Shown here: positions 7,738-15,552 of the stretch, one piece after another
Layout of the letters: each line of letters starts with the position of its first letter
Position numbering within the stretch: the first letter of the stretch is position 1
DNA from: CAZKUN01 sp964555935
GTDB lineage: Bacteria > Armatimonadota > Zipacnadia > Zipacnadales > VGFC01
Direction of reading: 5' to 3'
DNA length: 24,530 bases
Assembly: GCA_964555935.1 (NCBI GenBank)
Contig: CAZKUN010000135.1
Location: 1-24,530, forward strand
Program-made: the position numbers and the translations under genes
The notes under the pieces: generated by a model
The model's input: the letters and a program-made list of their open reading frames with translations, nothing else
The model's database searches: none
Told to the model about the DNA's origin: nothing

Positions 7738-9087
7738 TTATACCTGACCCCCGGGGCGGCGGGGGGCGGGCGGGCGGAATATGACCTGCACCCTCGTGTC
7801 CGGATTGAAGTATTTGGCGGCCGTTGCTTTGATGTCGTCGACGGTTACTTCGTTGACTTCGTCTATGTAGTCGATGGCAAAACGGTACGTGTCGATCATC
7901 TCGTAGAAGCCGAGCGAGCCGATCTGGTCGCTGTAGGCCTCGTTGCTGAAGGCGTACGAGTTGCGTAGCTGACGTTTGGCCAGGGCGAGTTCTTCCTCCG
8001 TCACGCCGTCGGCCGCGATCGTGGCGAACTCGTCGAGGATCGCCTGCCGGGCGACCGTCTCCTTGCCGGGCTCGGTGACGGCTGTCATCAGCACAAGTCC
8101 GTCATCGCGGTGGGTGATGTACTGCAGGTCAAACGCGGTGATAAGCTCCTTGTCCTGCACCTCGGTCGCGAGTCTCGCGCGACGGCCCTCGCCGAGGATC
8201 GTGTAGATGATATCCATGGCGCAGACTTCCCGCTTGCGCTGGATCCCCGGCCCCCGGAATCCCATGCCGATGATTGTCATGCCCAAGGGCTTGGTCTGTA
8301 TGTCGGTGCGCGCGCTGGTGATCTCAACGTCCGCGGTGGGCGGCTCCCATTCGACGGGGCTCTGCTCGTAGCCGCCGAAGGATGCCTGAACGTCGGCGAA
8401 GACCTTGTCCGCGTCAACATCGCCCACGATGATTACCGACATGTTGTTGGGGACGTAGAAGTTCGAGTGATAGGCGGTCAGCACGTTCTGATCAATCGTG
8501 TCGAGGCTCTCGGTGGTGCCACCGACGCTGTTGCCGTAGGGGTGGTTGGGGTAGGCTTGCTCCCACACGGCCTGCCCAATCATCTCCGCGGCCATCCCCT
8601 CGCGCTCGGCGATCTCTTGGCTGATGATCCGCCGCTCGCGGATGACGTCTTCGGGGGAGAACTTCGCGTCCATGAGCGTGTCCGCGAGAATCGGCCACGT
8701 TTTCGAGAGAGAACCGGGGCTCGTAACGACCTGTACCAGCGTGAAGTCGCGGTTGGTCGCAGCGCTTATCTGCCCGCCGCTGCCCTCGACCGTTGCGACG
8801 ATCGGAGACGGCTCGCCGGCTTCCTCGCCGGTGCGGAAAAGCATGTGCTCGATGAAGTGCGCGACGCCCGGCTTGTCGACGGGGTCATAGAGCAAACCGG
8901 CTCTGACGTAGAGGCCGACCGCGACGACGCCCCAGCCGTGCTCTTCCTTGACGACGATGTGCATGCCGTTGGCGAGCGTATGCTCGCGAACGTGGCCCGC
9001 GTCGAGGATCGGAGCCGCCGACGCCGCCAGCGGGAACAGCAGGGCGAGCGCGACAGTGATTGTGATGACTCGTCTAGTCTGGTGCAA
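7738..9087 (-). CDS. M16-family zinc metallopeptidase, active subunit
   Basis: The start is TTG at 9087, chosen because GGAGGT lies eight bases before it and the N-terminus then forms a clean signal peptide (about 1-25, ending AASAAP). The 449-residue protein has the inverted zinc motif HFIEH at residues 77-81 and the third metal ligand E158 in ISQEIAE, the spacing usual for M16. The NGMHIVVKEE strand and the later YHSNFYVPNNMSVIIVGD segment are also family hallmarks. It should be an exported zinc peptidase that degrades or processes peptides in its chamber with the neighbouring inactive subunit. It lies 46 bases downstream of the acyl-CoA synthetase and two bases upstream of its partner, so all three probably share a transcript. 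Confidence 0.88.
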   Translation of the reverse strand: MHQTRRVITITVALALLFPLAASAAPILDAGHVREHTLANGMHIVVKEEHGWGVVAVGLYVRAGLLYDPVDKPGVAHFIEHMLFRTGEEAGEPSPIVATVEGSGGQISAATNRDFTLVQVVTSPGSLSKTWPILADTLMDAKFSPEDVIRERRIISQEIAEREGMAAEMIGQAVWEQAYPNHPYGNSVGGTTESLDTIDQNVLTAYHSNFYVPNNMSVIIVGDVDADKVFADVQASFGGYEQSPVEWEPPTADVEITSARTDIQTKPLGMTIIGMGFRGPGIQRKREVCAMDIIYTILGEGRRARLATEVQDKELITAFDLQYITHRDDGLVLMTAVTEPGKETVARQAILDEFATIAADGVTEEELALAKRQLRNSYAFSNEAYSDQIGSLGFYEMIDTYRFAIDYIDEVNEVTVDDIKATAAKYFNPDTRVQVIFRPPAPRRPGGQV

Positions 9088-9133
9088 GTGGCTCTACCTC
9101 CGGGTGCGTCTTCGTGGCTGTCGGTTGGGGCTG

Positions 9134-10630
9134 CTACCTCAGCTCGCGCTTGAGGACCTTGCCCGTGCCTGAGCGCGGAAGATCCTCGGCGAAGACGACG
9201 GTTCGCGGCACCTTGTACGACCCCAGGTTCTGCCTGCAGTGTTCGATGACGGCGTCTTCGGTGAGGGATTCGCCCTCTCGGAGCACGACGAACGCCTTCA
9301 CGTCCTCGCCTCGGCGCTCGCTTGGCTCCCCGATGACGGCGCAGTCGGCTACGGCCGGCAATTGGTGGATCACGTCCTCCACCTCGCGCGGGTAGACGTT
9401 CAGCCCGCCCACGATCACCATGTCTTTCTTGCGGTCGACGATGCGAAGGTATCCGTCTTCGTCCAGAATGCCCATGTCCCCTGTGAGCAACCAGCCGTCG
9501 ACGATGGTCTCGGCGGTGGCCTCGGGCGCCTGCCAGTACCCTTGCATAACGTTCGGACCGCTGACGAGGATCTCGCCAATCTCGCCAACCGGCACTGGAT
9601 TGCCGTCATCGTCGGCGAGTCGGACCGACACGTCCTTGACCGGGAGCCCGACCGAACCGAGCTTCTGAAGCCCGCTCGGCGGATTCACGCTAACCACGGG
9701 CGAGGCCTCCGTCGGCCCGTAGCCTTCGACAAACTGCACGCCGAACCGTTCCTTGAAGGCCGTCAACACCTTCGGCGGGCACGGCGCGCCACCTGTCACG
9801 CACAAGCGCATCGTATCAACATTGACGCCTGAGGTATCGCGCACGTTCAGCAGCACGCCGTACATTGCGGGCACTCCCGCGAAGACGGTAATGGCGTGGT
9901 CGCCGAATGCCGCCAGCACCTCCGCCGGGTGGAAGCGCGGAAGAAGCACGATATGCGCGCCCAGCAGCAAAGGCAGCACCATGCAGATCGTCGCGCCGAA
10001 GGAGTGGAAGAGCGGAAGCACGGTCAGGAAACGGTCATCCGGCGTGATCTCAATCGCCTCGGCGCAGGCCGCCGCGTTGGTTAGTATGTTGCTGTTGCTC
10101 AGCATCGCGCCCTTGGGCTGGCCCGTGGTGCCTGACGTGTAGATCAGGACTGCGAGGTCGTCTGGCTCGCGTGTGGGCAGCGGGGTTGACGGCGGGCTCG
10201 CGCACAGCGCGCTGAGATCGATGGCTCCGGGGACCTTCGTGTCGCCCCAGATGATCGTTGTCTCCACATCGGGAGCTAGCTCCGGCAATGCGAGCGTCAT
10301 GTCGTCGAAGACGCTCGCCGCGATCAGCACGGCCGCGCCGGAATCGTTGAGGATGTGCGCGACCTCGCCAGCGCCGAGCAACGTGCTCACAGGCACCACC
10401 ACGCCGCCGGCGCGGGCGATGGCGAAGTAGCCGATGATGAAGTGGGGGACGTTCGGCATCCACAGAGCGACCCGGTCGCCCGGTTTCACGCCCAGCTCGA
10501 CCAGCGAGCCGGCGAGGGCTGTGGCGGCGCCGTTGACCTCGGCGTAAGTGAGGGTGGTCTCGCCCGCAGTGACGGCGGGCCGGGAGGGCGTTGCCTCGGC
10601 GGACTTGGCGAGGGCGCCCGACAGAGTCAT
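9134..10630 (-). CDS. AMP-dependent acyl-CoA synthetase/ligase
   Basis: The 498-residue protein belongs to the ANL superfamily: it adenylates a carboxylic acid with ATP and transfers it to CoA. All core motifs are seen: the P-loop YTSGTTGQPKG (164-174), GYGPTEAS (303-310), the TGD motif (383-385), the hinge region DRKKDMVIVGG (399-409), and the C-terminal GTGKVLKRELR with catalytic K491. The start is taken at ATG 10630; the frame continues upstream to 10789, but those residues are Arg/Pro-rich and overlap the divergent leader. Length fits medium/long-chain fatty acyl-CoA ligases, though the acyl substrate cannot be fixed from sequence. It is cytoplasmic and leads the minus-strand run with the M16 pair. 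A link between fatty-acid activation and the peptidases is not evident. Confidence 0.9.
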   Translation of the reverse strand: MTLSGALAKSAEATPSRPAVTAGETTLTYAEVNGAATALAGSLVELGVKPGDRVALWMPNVPHFIIGYFAIARAGGVVVPVSTLLGAGEVAHILNDSGAAVLIAASVFDDMTLALPELAPDVETTIIWGDTKVPGAIDLSALCASPPSTPLPTREPDDLAVLIYTSGTTGQPKGAMLSNSNILTNAAACAEAIEITPDDRFLTVLPLFHSFGATICMVLPLLLGAHIVLLPRFHPAEVLAAFGDHAITVFAGVPAMYGVLLNVRDTSGVNVDTMRLCVTGGAPCPPKVLTAFKERFGVQFVEGYGPTEASPVVSVNPPSGLQKLGSVGLPVKDVSVRLADDDGNPVPVGEIGEILVSGPNVMQGYWQAPEATAETIVDGWLLTGDMGILDEDGYLRIVDRKKDMVIVGGLNVYPREVEDVIHQLPAVADCAVIGEPSERRGEDVKAFVVLREGESLTEDAVIEHCRQNLGSYKVPRTVVFAEDLPRSGTGKVLKRELR

Positions 10631-10788
10631 GTTGCTCACGAGGACGTGGCTCCGTGGGAGAGATTCAACCGAACGGGCCTCTCTTCCGCCTCCGTGGGGC
10701 AAAAGCCTTCGCGAGGGAAGGAAATGGCTCCCGCACTGACGAACAGGGCCGCGTTTGTCATAGGGTGAGAGGGAAGGAAGCTCGCGCA

Positions 10789-12720
10789 TTGAGAGGCGTT
10801 ACCTGGCGTTCGATTCTGATCGCGTGTCTCATCATACCCCTGAACGCCTATTGGCTGATCCAGATGGAGGTCGTGCGCTACTCGGCGCATCCGACCACCG
10901 TATCGCTGTTGTTCAACACGATTTTCATCCTCATCGTCCTCACCGTCCTCAACGCCCTATTCGCCAAGATGGCGCCAAAGCGGGCCCTGAACCAGGCTGA
11001 GCTGCTGACGATCTACGGCATGGTCAGCATCGGCACGTGCATCGCCGGGCATGATGGGCTCCAGGTCCTCGTGCCGATGATCCCGTGGCCATGGCGGTTC
11101 GCCGACCCCACGAACAAGTGGGATGAGCTGTTCATGGGCCATTTCCCCGAGTGGCTCACGCTGCGGGATGAGTCGGTGATGGTTGGCTATTTCGAGGGGT
11201 CGACGAACCCATACACGTTGGCGATTCTGGGACCGTGGCTGAAGCCGCTGCTGATGTGGGGCCTGTTCGTCGTGTTGCTGATGCTCGTGATGCTGGCTGT
11301 GAACTCGGCGCTCCGCAGGCAGTGGCTGGACCGCGAGCACCTCAGTTGTCCGCTGGTGTCCCTGCCGATTGAGATCACGAATCCGAAGGCATCGCTGTTC
11401 AAGAACCACATGCTGTGGATCGGCATTGCCGTCGCTGGGGGCATCGATATCTGGAACAGCATATCGTTCCATTACCCGGCGATACCGATGGTGCCTATCG
11501 AGCATCAGGATATGAGCATCTACTTCCCCGGGCGCCCGTGGAACGCCATCGGGTGGACGCCCAGATCGCTCTACCCGTTTATGGTGGGTATGGGCGTCCT
11601 GATGCCGACGGACTTCCTTTTCTCATGCTGGTTCTTCTATGTCTTCTGGAAGGTTGAGCGGATCGCGGCGCTGGCGCTGGGATGGACGCAGATCCCGAAG
11701 TTCCCGTTCATCGCGGAGCAGACATTTGGCGCGTACGCGATGTTCTGCCTGTACGGGCTCTGGACGAGCCGCCGATTCCTGAAGGGGCTCGCCGAAAGCA
11801 CCATTCGCGGCGCTAGACCGCAGGGAATGGCTCCGACGCATGCTGATGAGTCGTTGCTTGATGATCGGAATGAACCGCTGAGTTACCGAGCAGCGGTGCT
11901 GCTGGCGAGTGGCGCGTTCATCGCGCTCGTCTGGTTCAGCTCGCTGGCGGGTATGCGGCTCTGGGTAGCGGTGGTCTTCTTCATCATCTACTTCGGGCTG
12001 TCGGTGGCGATCACCCGGATGCGGGCCCAGTTTGGCGCGCCCGTGCATGATCTCCACTGGACGGGACCGGATACGATCATGCCCCTCGTCGGCGGGGCGA
12101 GGGCGTTTACCGAGAAAGACCTCTCGGTGATGGGGTACTACTTCTGGTTCAACCGCGCCTATCGCAACCACCCGATGCCTGTCCAGCTTGAAAACTACAA
12201 GCTGGCCGACCGTACCGAGACGCCGCTCCGGCCGCAGTTCTGGGCGCAGGTGATCGCCATCGTGGTTGGCGTCGCGTCGGGATTCTGGGCGATGATCCAC
12301 CTGATGTACAGTTACGGCGCGCGGGCGAAGTCGCGCATGAGCTTCGGTCCGGAGTCATTCAACCAACTTGCCTCGCGGATCGCAGCGCCCGAGGGCCCGA
12401 ACTGGTGGGCGACAGGTGCGATCGGCGTGGGGCTGGTCTTCACGCTCGTGCTGGAGACGCTCCGGCTGCGTTTCGCTAATTGGCCCTTCCACCCGCTCGG
12501 ATATGCGATTTCGGGTAGCTGGGAGATGAACCTGGTCTGGATGCCGCTGATGATCGCTTGGCTCCTGAAGATCACGCTATTGCGCTACGGCACCTTCAAG
12601 CTGCTTCGCAAGTGCATCCCGTTCTTCCTCGGCCTCATCATCGGGCAGTTCGTGGTGGGGAGCATCGTGAACATCATCAGTATCGCGTTCGGTGTTCCGA
12701 GTTATATGTTCTGGCAGTAG
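10789..12720 (+). CDS. DUF6785/DUF6784-family polytopic membrane protein
   Basis: The start is TTG 10789, preceded by GGAAGGAAG at a good distance. An in-frame GTG at 10765 and earlier codons give an Arg-rich, non-membrane extension and are rejected. The 643-residue protein has about a dozen hydrophobic segments, beginning at SILIACLIIPLNAYWLI. Acidic and aromatic loops include a WPWRFADPTNKWDELF segment, and the C-terminal block has FHPLGYAISGSWEMN followed by LRYGTFKLLRKCIPFFLGL, which I recognise as the conserved tail annotated DUF6784. The family has no proven function to my knowledge; its topology recalls oligopeptide-transporter-like carriers, so transport is only inferred. It diverges from the acyl-CoA synthetase across about 160 bases in which no strong promoter is visible. 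Two exported GyrI-like proteins follow on the same strand after 85 bases. Confidence 0.75.
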   Translation: MRGVTWRSILIACLIIPLNAYWLIQMEVVRYSAHPTTVSLLFNTIFILIVLTVLNALFAKMAPKRALNQAELLTIYGMVSIGTCIAGHDGLQVLVPMIPWPWRFADPTNKWDELFMGHFPEWLTLRDESVMVGYFEGSTNPYTLAILGPWLKPLLMWGLFVVLLMLVMLAVNSALRRQWLDREHLSCPLVSLPIEITNPKASLFKNHMLWIGIAVAGGIDIWNSISFHYPAIPMVPIEHQDMSIYFPGRPWNAIGWTPRSLYPFMVGMGVLMPTDFLFSCWFFYVFWKVERIAALALGWTQIPKFPFIAEQTFGAYAMFCLYGLWTSRRFLKGLAESTIRGARPQGMAPTHADESLLDDRNEPLSYRAAVLLASGAFIALVWFSSLAGMRLWVAVVFFIIYFGLSVAITRMRAQFGAPVHDLHWTGPDTIMPLVGGARAFTEKDLSVMGYYFWFNRAYRNHPMPVQLENYKLADRTETPLRPQFWAQVIAIVVGVASGFWAMIHLMYSYGARAKSRMSFGPESFNQLASRIAAPEGPNWWATGAIGVGLVFTLVLETLRLRFANWPFHPLGYAISGSWEMNLVWMPLMIAWLLKITLLRYGTFKLLRKCIPFFLGLIIGQFVVGSIVNIISIAFGVPSYMFWQ

Positions 12721-12805
12721 GGCCAGGCTCGCCGCGATGCAACTTATTCGGGCCTGGCGGCATCTGTACTGTAGAGACAGAAACCCAACTGAGGAACTAC
12801 ACACT

Positions 12806-13360
12806 ATGCGCCTGCGTCATCTGTTGCCGATCATCGCTCTGCTCGTAACCGTCACTGCGGTAGGCCAAGACATCGAACGGCCCGTTCAGCGAGGGATCAA
12901 GACCACTGAACCCGGGGCCGCGATAGCCACCAGCCTGGCCATCTCCATCGATGATATGGCTGGCGCCGCCGAGGCGTTTGTGCGGGCTCTGAATGATCTT
13001 CAGCCAATGGCCGAGGCCGAAGGGTTCACGGTTCTGGGCGTCTCGCACATTGCCACGCTTGTATTCGGGATGCCTCAGGACGGGCAGATGCCATTTGAGC
13101 TGCGGCTTCTGATCGCCGAGCAGCCGACGCAGGAAGACTACGACGCGGACTACGGCTTCAAGGTGATGGAACTTGCGCCCCAGAAGGTCGCGTATACCTT
13201 CCACAAGGGCCCGATGGACGAATCGCAGGGAACGACGATGGGGCTCATCAACTGGGTGATGGAGCAGGAACTGCAGCCTACCGGCGGGCCGGAGTTCGTG
13301 ATGAACCTGTCGGAAGGTGAAGAGCCGAACGTAGCTGAAATCCGACTTCCCGTGAAGTAA
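12806..13360 (+). CDS. Exported GyrI-like (effector-binding fold) protein A
   Basis: The start is ATG 12806 with GAGGA about ten bases upstream. The 184-residue product has a signal peptide (about 1-20). The rest resembles the GyrI-like/AraC effector-binding domain (PF06445 type): a first half with ATSLAISIDDMAG, then VMELAPQKVAYTFHKGP around H133-P136, a helix INWVMEQELQP, and a closing EIRLPVK strand. In cytoplasmic relatives this fold binds small molecules, usually fused to a DNA-binding domain or acting on gyrase. Here there is no DNA-binding part, and the protein is predicted to be exported. The next gene is a paralogue 21 bases on. The conserved HKG turn suggests a kept ligand pocket; the ligand is unknown. 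Confidence 0.65.
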   Translation: MRLRHLLPIIALLVTVTAVGQDIERPVQRGIKTTEPGAAIATSLAISIDDMAGAAEAFVRALNDLQPMAEAEGFTVLGVSHIATLVFGMPQDGQMPFELRLLIAEQPTQEDYDADYGFKVMELAPQKVAYTFHKGPMDESQGTTMGLINWVMEQELQPTGGPEFVMNLSEGEEPNVAEIRLPVK

Positions 13361-13381
13361 CGCAGGGCTTGGAGGCCAGGC

Positions 13382-13945
13382 ATGAAGATGACTCGACTGC
13401 TGATCGGCTGCGTCGCCATCGCGGCGCTGGGAAGCGCTGCGTTGGGGCAGGCGCCGGTCCGCGAACTGCAGATGGGTACGAAGACGGCGTCGGGCGGGTA
13501 TGCGACGACGCTGGACTTCGAGCTACCCGTGAATGACTTCGCGAACGCGGGGGCGACGATCGAGGAGCACGTGAAACTGCTCGACGAGGTGACGAGGGAA
13601 CTGGGGTTCACGCCCACGGGCACGGCGCACCTCGAACTCGAGATCAGCATGGAGGCGCGCCCTGACGGGATGGTTCAGGCGCACATCAAGTTCTTCATCG
13701 CGGAACAGCCGACCGACGAGGAACTTGGGGACGAATTCGACATCGATGTTGTCCAGATCGGGGAGGAGATGGTCGCGTACACGTACCACAAGGGCGGCCT
13801 CGACAGCATGGAACAGAGCTTCATGAAGCTCATGCAGTGGGTCTTCGGTCAGCCGCTTGAGATGAACGGGTTCCCCCGGATCGTCGCGAATCTCGGCGAC
13901 GACGATTTCCCGATCGAAGTGCAAATGCCGGTGAAGCCGGAGTAA
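13382..13945 (+). CDS. Exported GyrI-like (effector-binding fold) protein B
   Basis: The start is ATG 13382 with GGAGG six bases upstream. The 187-residue protein is the tandem paralogue of the previous gene. It has a signal peptide (1-23, ending AALGQA), a first half with ATTLDFELPVNDFANAG, the shared IAEQPTDEE block (compare IAEQPTQED in copy A), VAYTYHKGGL at about 131-140, and a final EVQMPVK strand (compare EIRLPVK). The similarity is clear but far from identical, so the duplication is not recent. The two may form a heterodimer, since the fold is itself a pseudo-dimeric barrel; this is inference. A strong hairpin follows 30 bases after the stop and probably ends the transcript that began with the DUF6785 gene. 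Confidence 0.65.
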   Translation: MKMTRLLIGCVAIAALGSAALGQAPVRELQMGTKTASGGYATTLDFELPVNDFANAGATIEEHVKLLDEVTRELGFTPTGTAHLELEISMEARPDGMVQAHIKFFIAEQPTDEELGDEFDIDVVQIGEEMVAYTYHKGGLDSMEQSFMKLMQWVFGQPLEMNGFPRIVANLGDDDFPIEVQMPVKPE

Positions 13946-13974
13946 GGACGGATGGCATTCGAAGCGTGACAACG

Positions 13975-14005
13975 GCCGTCCCCGCGCTGAGTGGGGACGG
14001 CTTTC
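13975..14005 (+). terminator. Hairpin terminator after the GyrI-like pair
   Basis: GCCGTCCCC (13975-13983) pairs perfectly with GGGGACGGC (13993-14001) around a nine-base loop, and TTT follows. It sits between convergent genes. The T-run is short, so efficiency is uncertain. Confidence 0.7.
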
Positions 14006-14010
14006 CGTTG

Positions 14011-15540
14011 CTATCGCTCCTTGACGCGTCCATCCCGCACTGCCCGCATTTCCGGGTTGCGCTGCACGTGGGCCCAGAGGGCGGCAGTGATGGCGATGTT
14101 GGTGCGCTCATAGTCAATCTTCCCGAAGCGACCAGCCAACTTCATCGATTCGCGCTGCGGGACGTTGTCTTCGGTGACGACCGTGTAGGTGCGTGACCGA
14201 GCGATATCGGTGTCGACGACCGTCTTGTCCGTGAACTCGTAGCGGGCGCCGGAGATCTGCACCAGCCATTCTCGCCGCTGTTCCTCCGCCAAGTTGGCCT
14301 CGATGATGTCGATCAGTTCCTGCCCCGTCGCCTCGAAGGTCACCAGGACGCGGTTGAACGGCCGATGGTAGTTGACGAGGTCGGTGAGCGTGAGGTCGCC
14401 GGGCTTCAGCGGGATGCCGCGCTCGTGACGGTGGTTGCAGATCGCGATGTCCGCGCCGGTGGCTTCGCGCATCGCGTCGGCGATGAAGTTGCCCATGGGG
14501 CTCTCGGGCATCTCGACCGTGGGAGGATCAACGACCGTGCCGATCTTGTGGGTTTGGTAGCCCGTTAGCGGGCGGGCATCAAGTGCCGCGACATCTCCAC
14601 GCCAGGTCCCGGCGGCGCCGGTGAGCCGGATGGTCTTGCCGCGAGGGATGCGGGCGGAGAAGACCCCGCTGCCGTTGACGGCTATCCGGACGGGGCGCGC
14701 GAGATCCAGCAACTCCGGATCGGGCGTGATCCACAGCTCGGAGGCATTCATCGCGTCGATCGTGATGCGGTTGTCATTGCCGATGCGCGCCTCGACGACG
14801 GCCGGCGGGCCCGGTTGCTCGATGCCGGCGAGTGAGATCCACCATGCTTGGCCATGGATCGGCAGGTAGGCGGCAAAGCTGATGTCGCGCGGGTGAACGT
14901 TCAGCTTGTGCTTGAGAAACCAGTCGAAGAGCCTGGGGTAGATCTCAGGCATGAAGTTGCGGTGGTCGGCGCCCGAAATGAGCCACATGTCCGCCGGGCA
15001 ACCAAGGCTCTGCATGAGCGCCGACAGCGGCTTGGGCCCCGCATCGAGGTAGCCAACCCAATCCGACTCGCCGGAGATAAACCAAAACGGCGTGTGGCGA
15101 GCATTGCGGGCGAGTTCGGGGTGCGCGTAGCTGGACGCGAGAGGCGCGACGGCGGCGAAGACATCCGGGTGTCGGAGCGTGAGATACGATGTTCCGGATC
15201 CGCCCATCGAGTGACCGGTGAGGTAGATGCGGCGGGGGTCGACGCTGAAGCGCTTTCGCACTTCCTCGAGCACCTGGAAGACGTCATTCTCGCCGACGCC
15301 ACGGTACTCGGTAATGCCGCGACCGTACGGACAGACGACGATCATTCCGCGTTCATCCGCGGCCTTCGCCATGTTGCCTGCCCCAAAGTCGGGGTGGTCG
15401 AAGAGCGTGTTCTCATCGCGTCCCGTCCCGTGGAGCGCGATCACGAGTGGGCGCGGTGACTCGGGCGAGTATGACCCGGGCACGAAGACGCGGTAGGGCT
15501 GCTCCGTGCCATCGATCTCCGAACGGTAGGTCAGGTGCAT
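14011..15540 (-). CDS. CE1-type esterase fused to a 5'-nucleotidase C-terminal domain
   Basis: The 509-residue protein has an N-terminal alpha/beta hydrolase of the feruloyl-esterase/PHB-depolymerase kind: an oxyanion strand LVIALHGTGRDEN, nucleophile S111 in GHSMGGSG, likely acid D160 in SGESDW and H193 in GADHRNF. About 215-320 is a beta-rich spacer. Residues about 340-490 match the 5'-nucleotidase C-terminal domain (PF02872): ESPMGNFIADAMREATGAD, then a DLTLTDL and RPFNR segment, FEATGQELIDIIEAN, and ISGARYEF with TYTVVTEDN. The metallophosphoesterase domain that normally precedes it is missing, so a complete nucleotidase is not encoded. No signal peptide is visible at this start. The stop of the DUF4838 gene lies in the same frame 12 bases before the ATG, so the two genes are consecutive. 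Cleavage of ester-linked groups from glycans is a reasonable guess; the role of the fused domain may be ligand binding only. Confidence 0.8.
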   Translation of the reverse strand: MHLTYRSEIDGTEQPYRVFVPGSYSPESPRPLVIALHGTGRDENTLFDHPDFGAGNMAKAADERGMIVVCPYGRGITEYRGVGENDVFQVLEEVRKRFSVDPRRIYLTGHSMGGSGTSYLTLRHPDVFAAVAPLASSYAHPELARNARHTPFWFISGESDWVGYLDAGPKPLSALMQSLGCPADMWLISGADHRNFMPEIYPRLFDWFLKHKLNVHPRDISFAAYLPIHGQAWWISLAGIEQPGPPAVVEARIGNDNRITIDAMNASELWITPDPELLDLARPVRIAVNGSGVFSARIPRGKTIRLTGAAGTWRGDVAALDARPLTGYQTHKIGTVVDPPTVEMPESPMGNFIADAMREATGADIAICNHRHERGIPLKPGDLTLTDLVNYHRPFNRVLVTFEATGQELIDIIEANLAEEQRREWLVQISGARYEFTDKTVVDTDIARSRTYTVVTEDNVPQRESMKLAGRFGKIDYERTNIAITAALWAHVQRNPEMRAVRDGRVKER

Positions 15541-15552
15541 GTCAGGCCCCAG

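Noticed and set aside
10740..10770. Promoter with CTGACG and CATAGG boxes for the DUF6785 gene
   Set aside because: The -10 box matches poorly and would place the start of transcription almost on the ribosome site.
10591..10788. N-terminal extension of the DUF6785 protein to 10591
   Set aside because: The extension is Arg-rich, overlaps the divergent synthetase start, and TTG 10789 has a good ribosome site directly before the first membrane helix.
10631..10789. N-terminal extension of the acyl-CoA synthetase to 10789
   Set aside because: The family normally begins close to the MTLSGALAKSAE segment, and the extra residues are low-complexity and not family-like.
12722..12758. Terminator between the DUF6785 gene and the first GyrI-like gene
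   Set aside because: The 7-bp stem has a 23-base loop and no T-run, so read-through into the GyrI-like pair is more likely.
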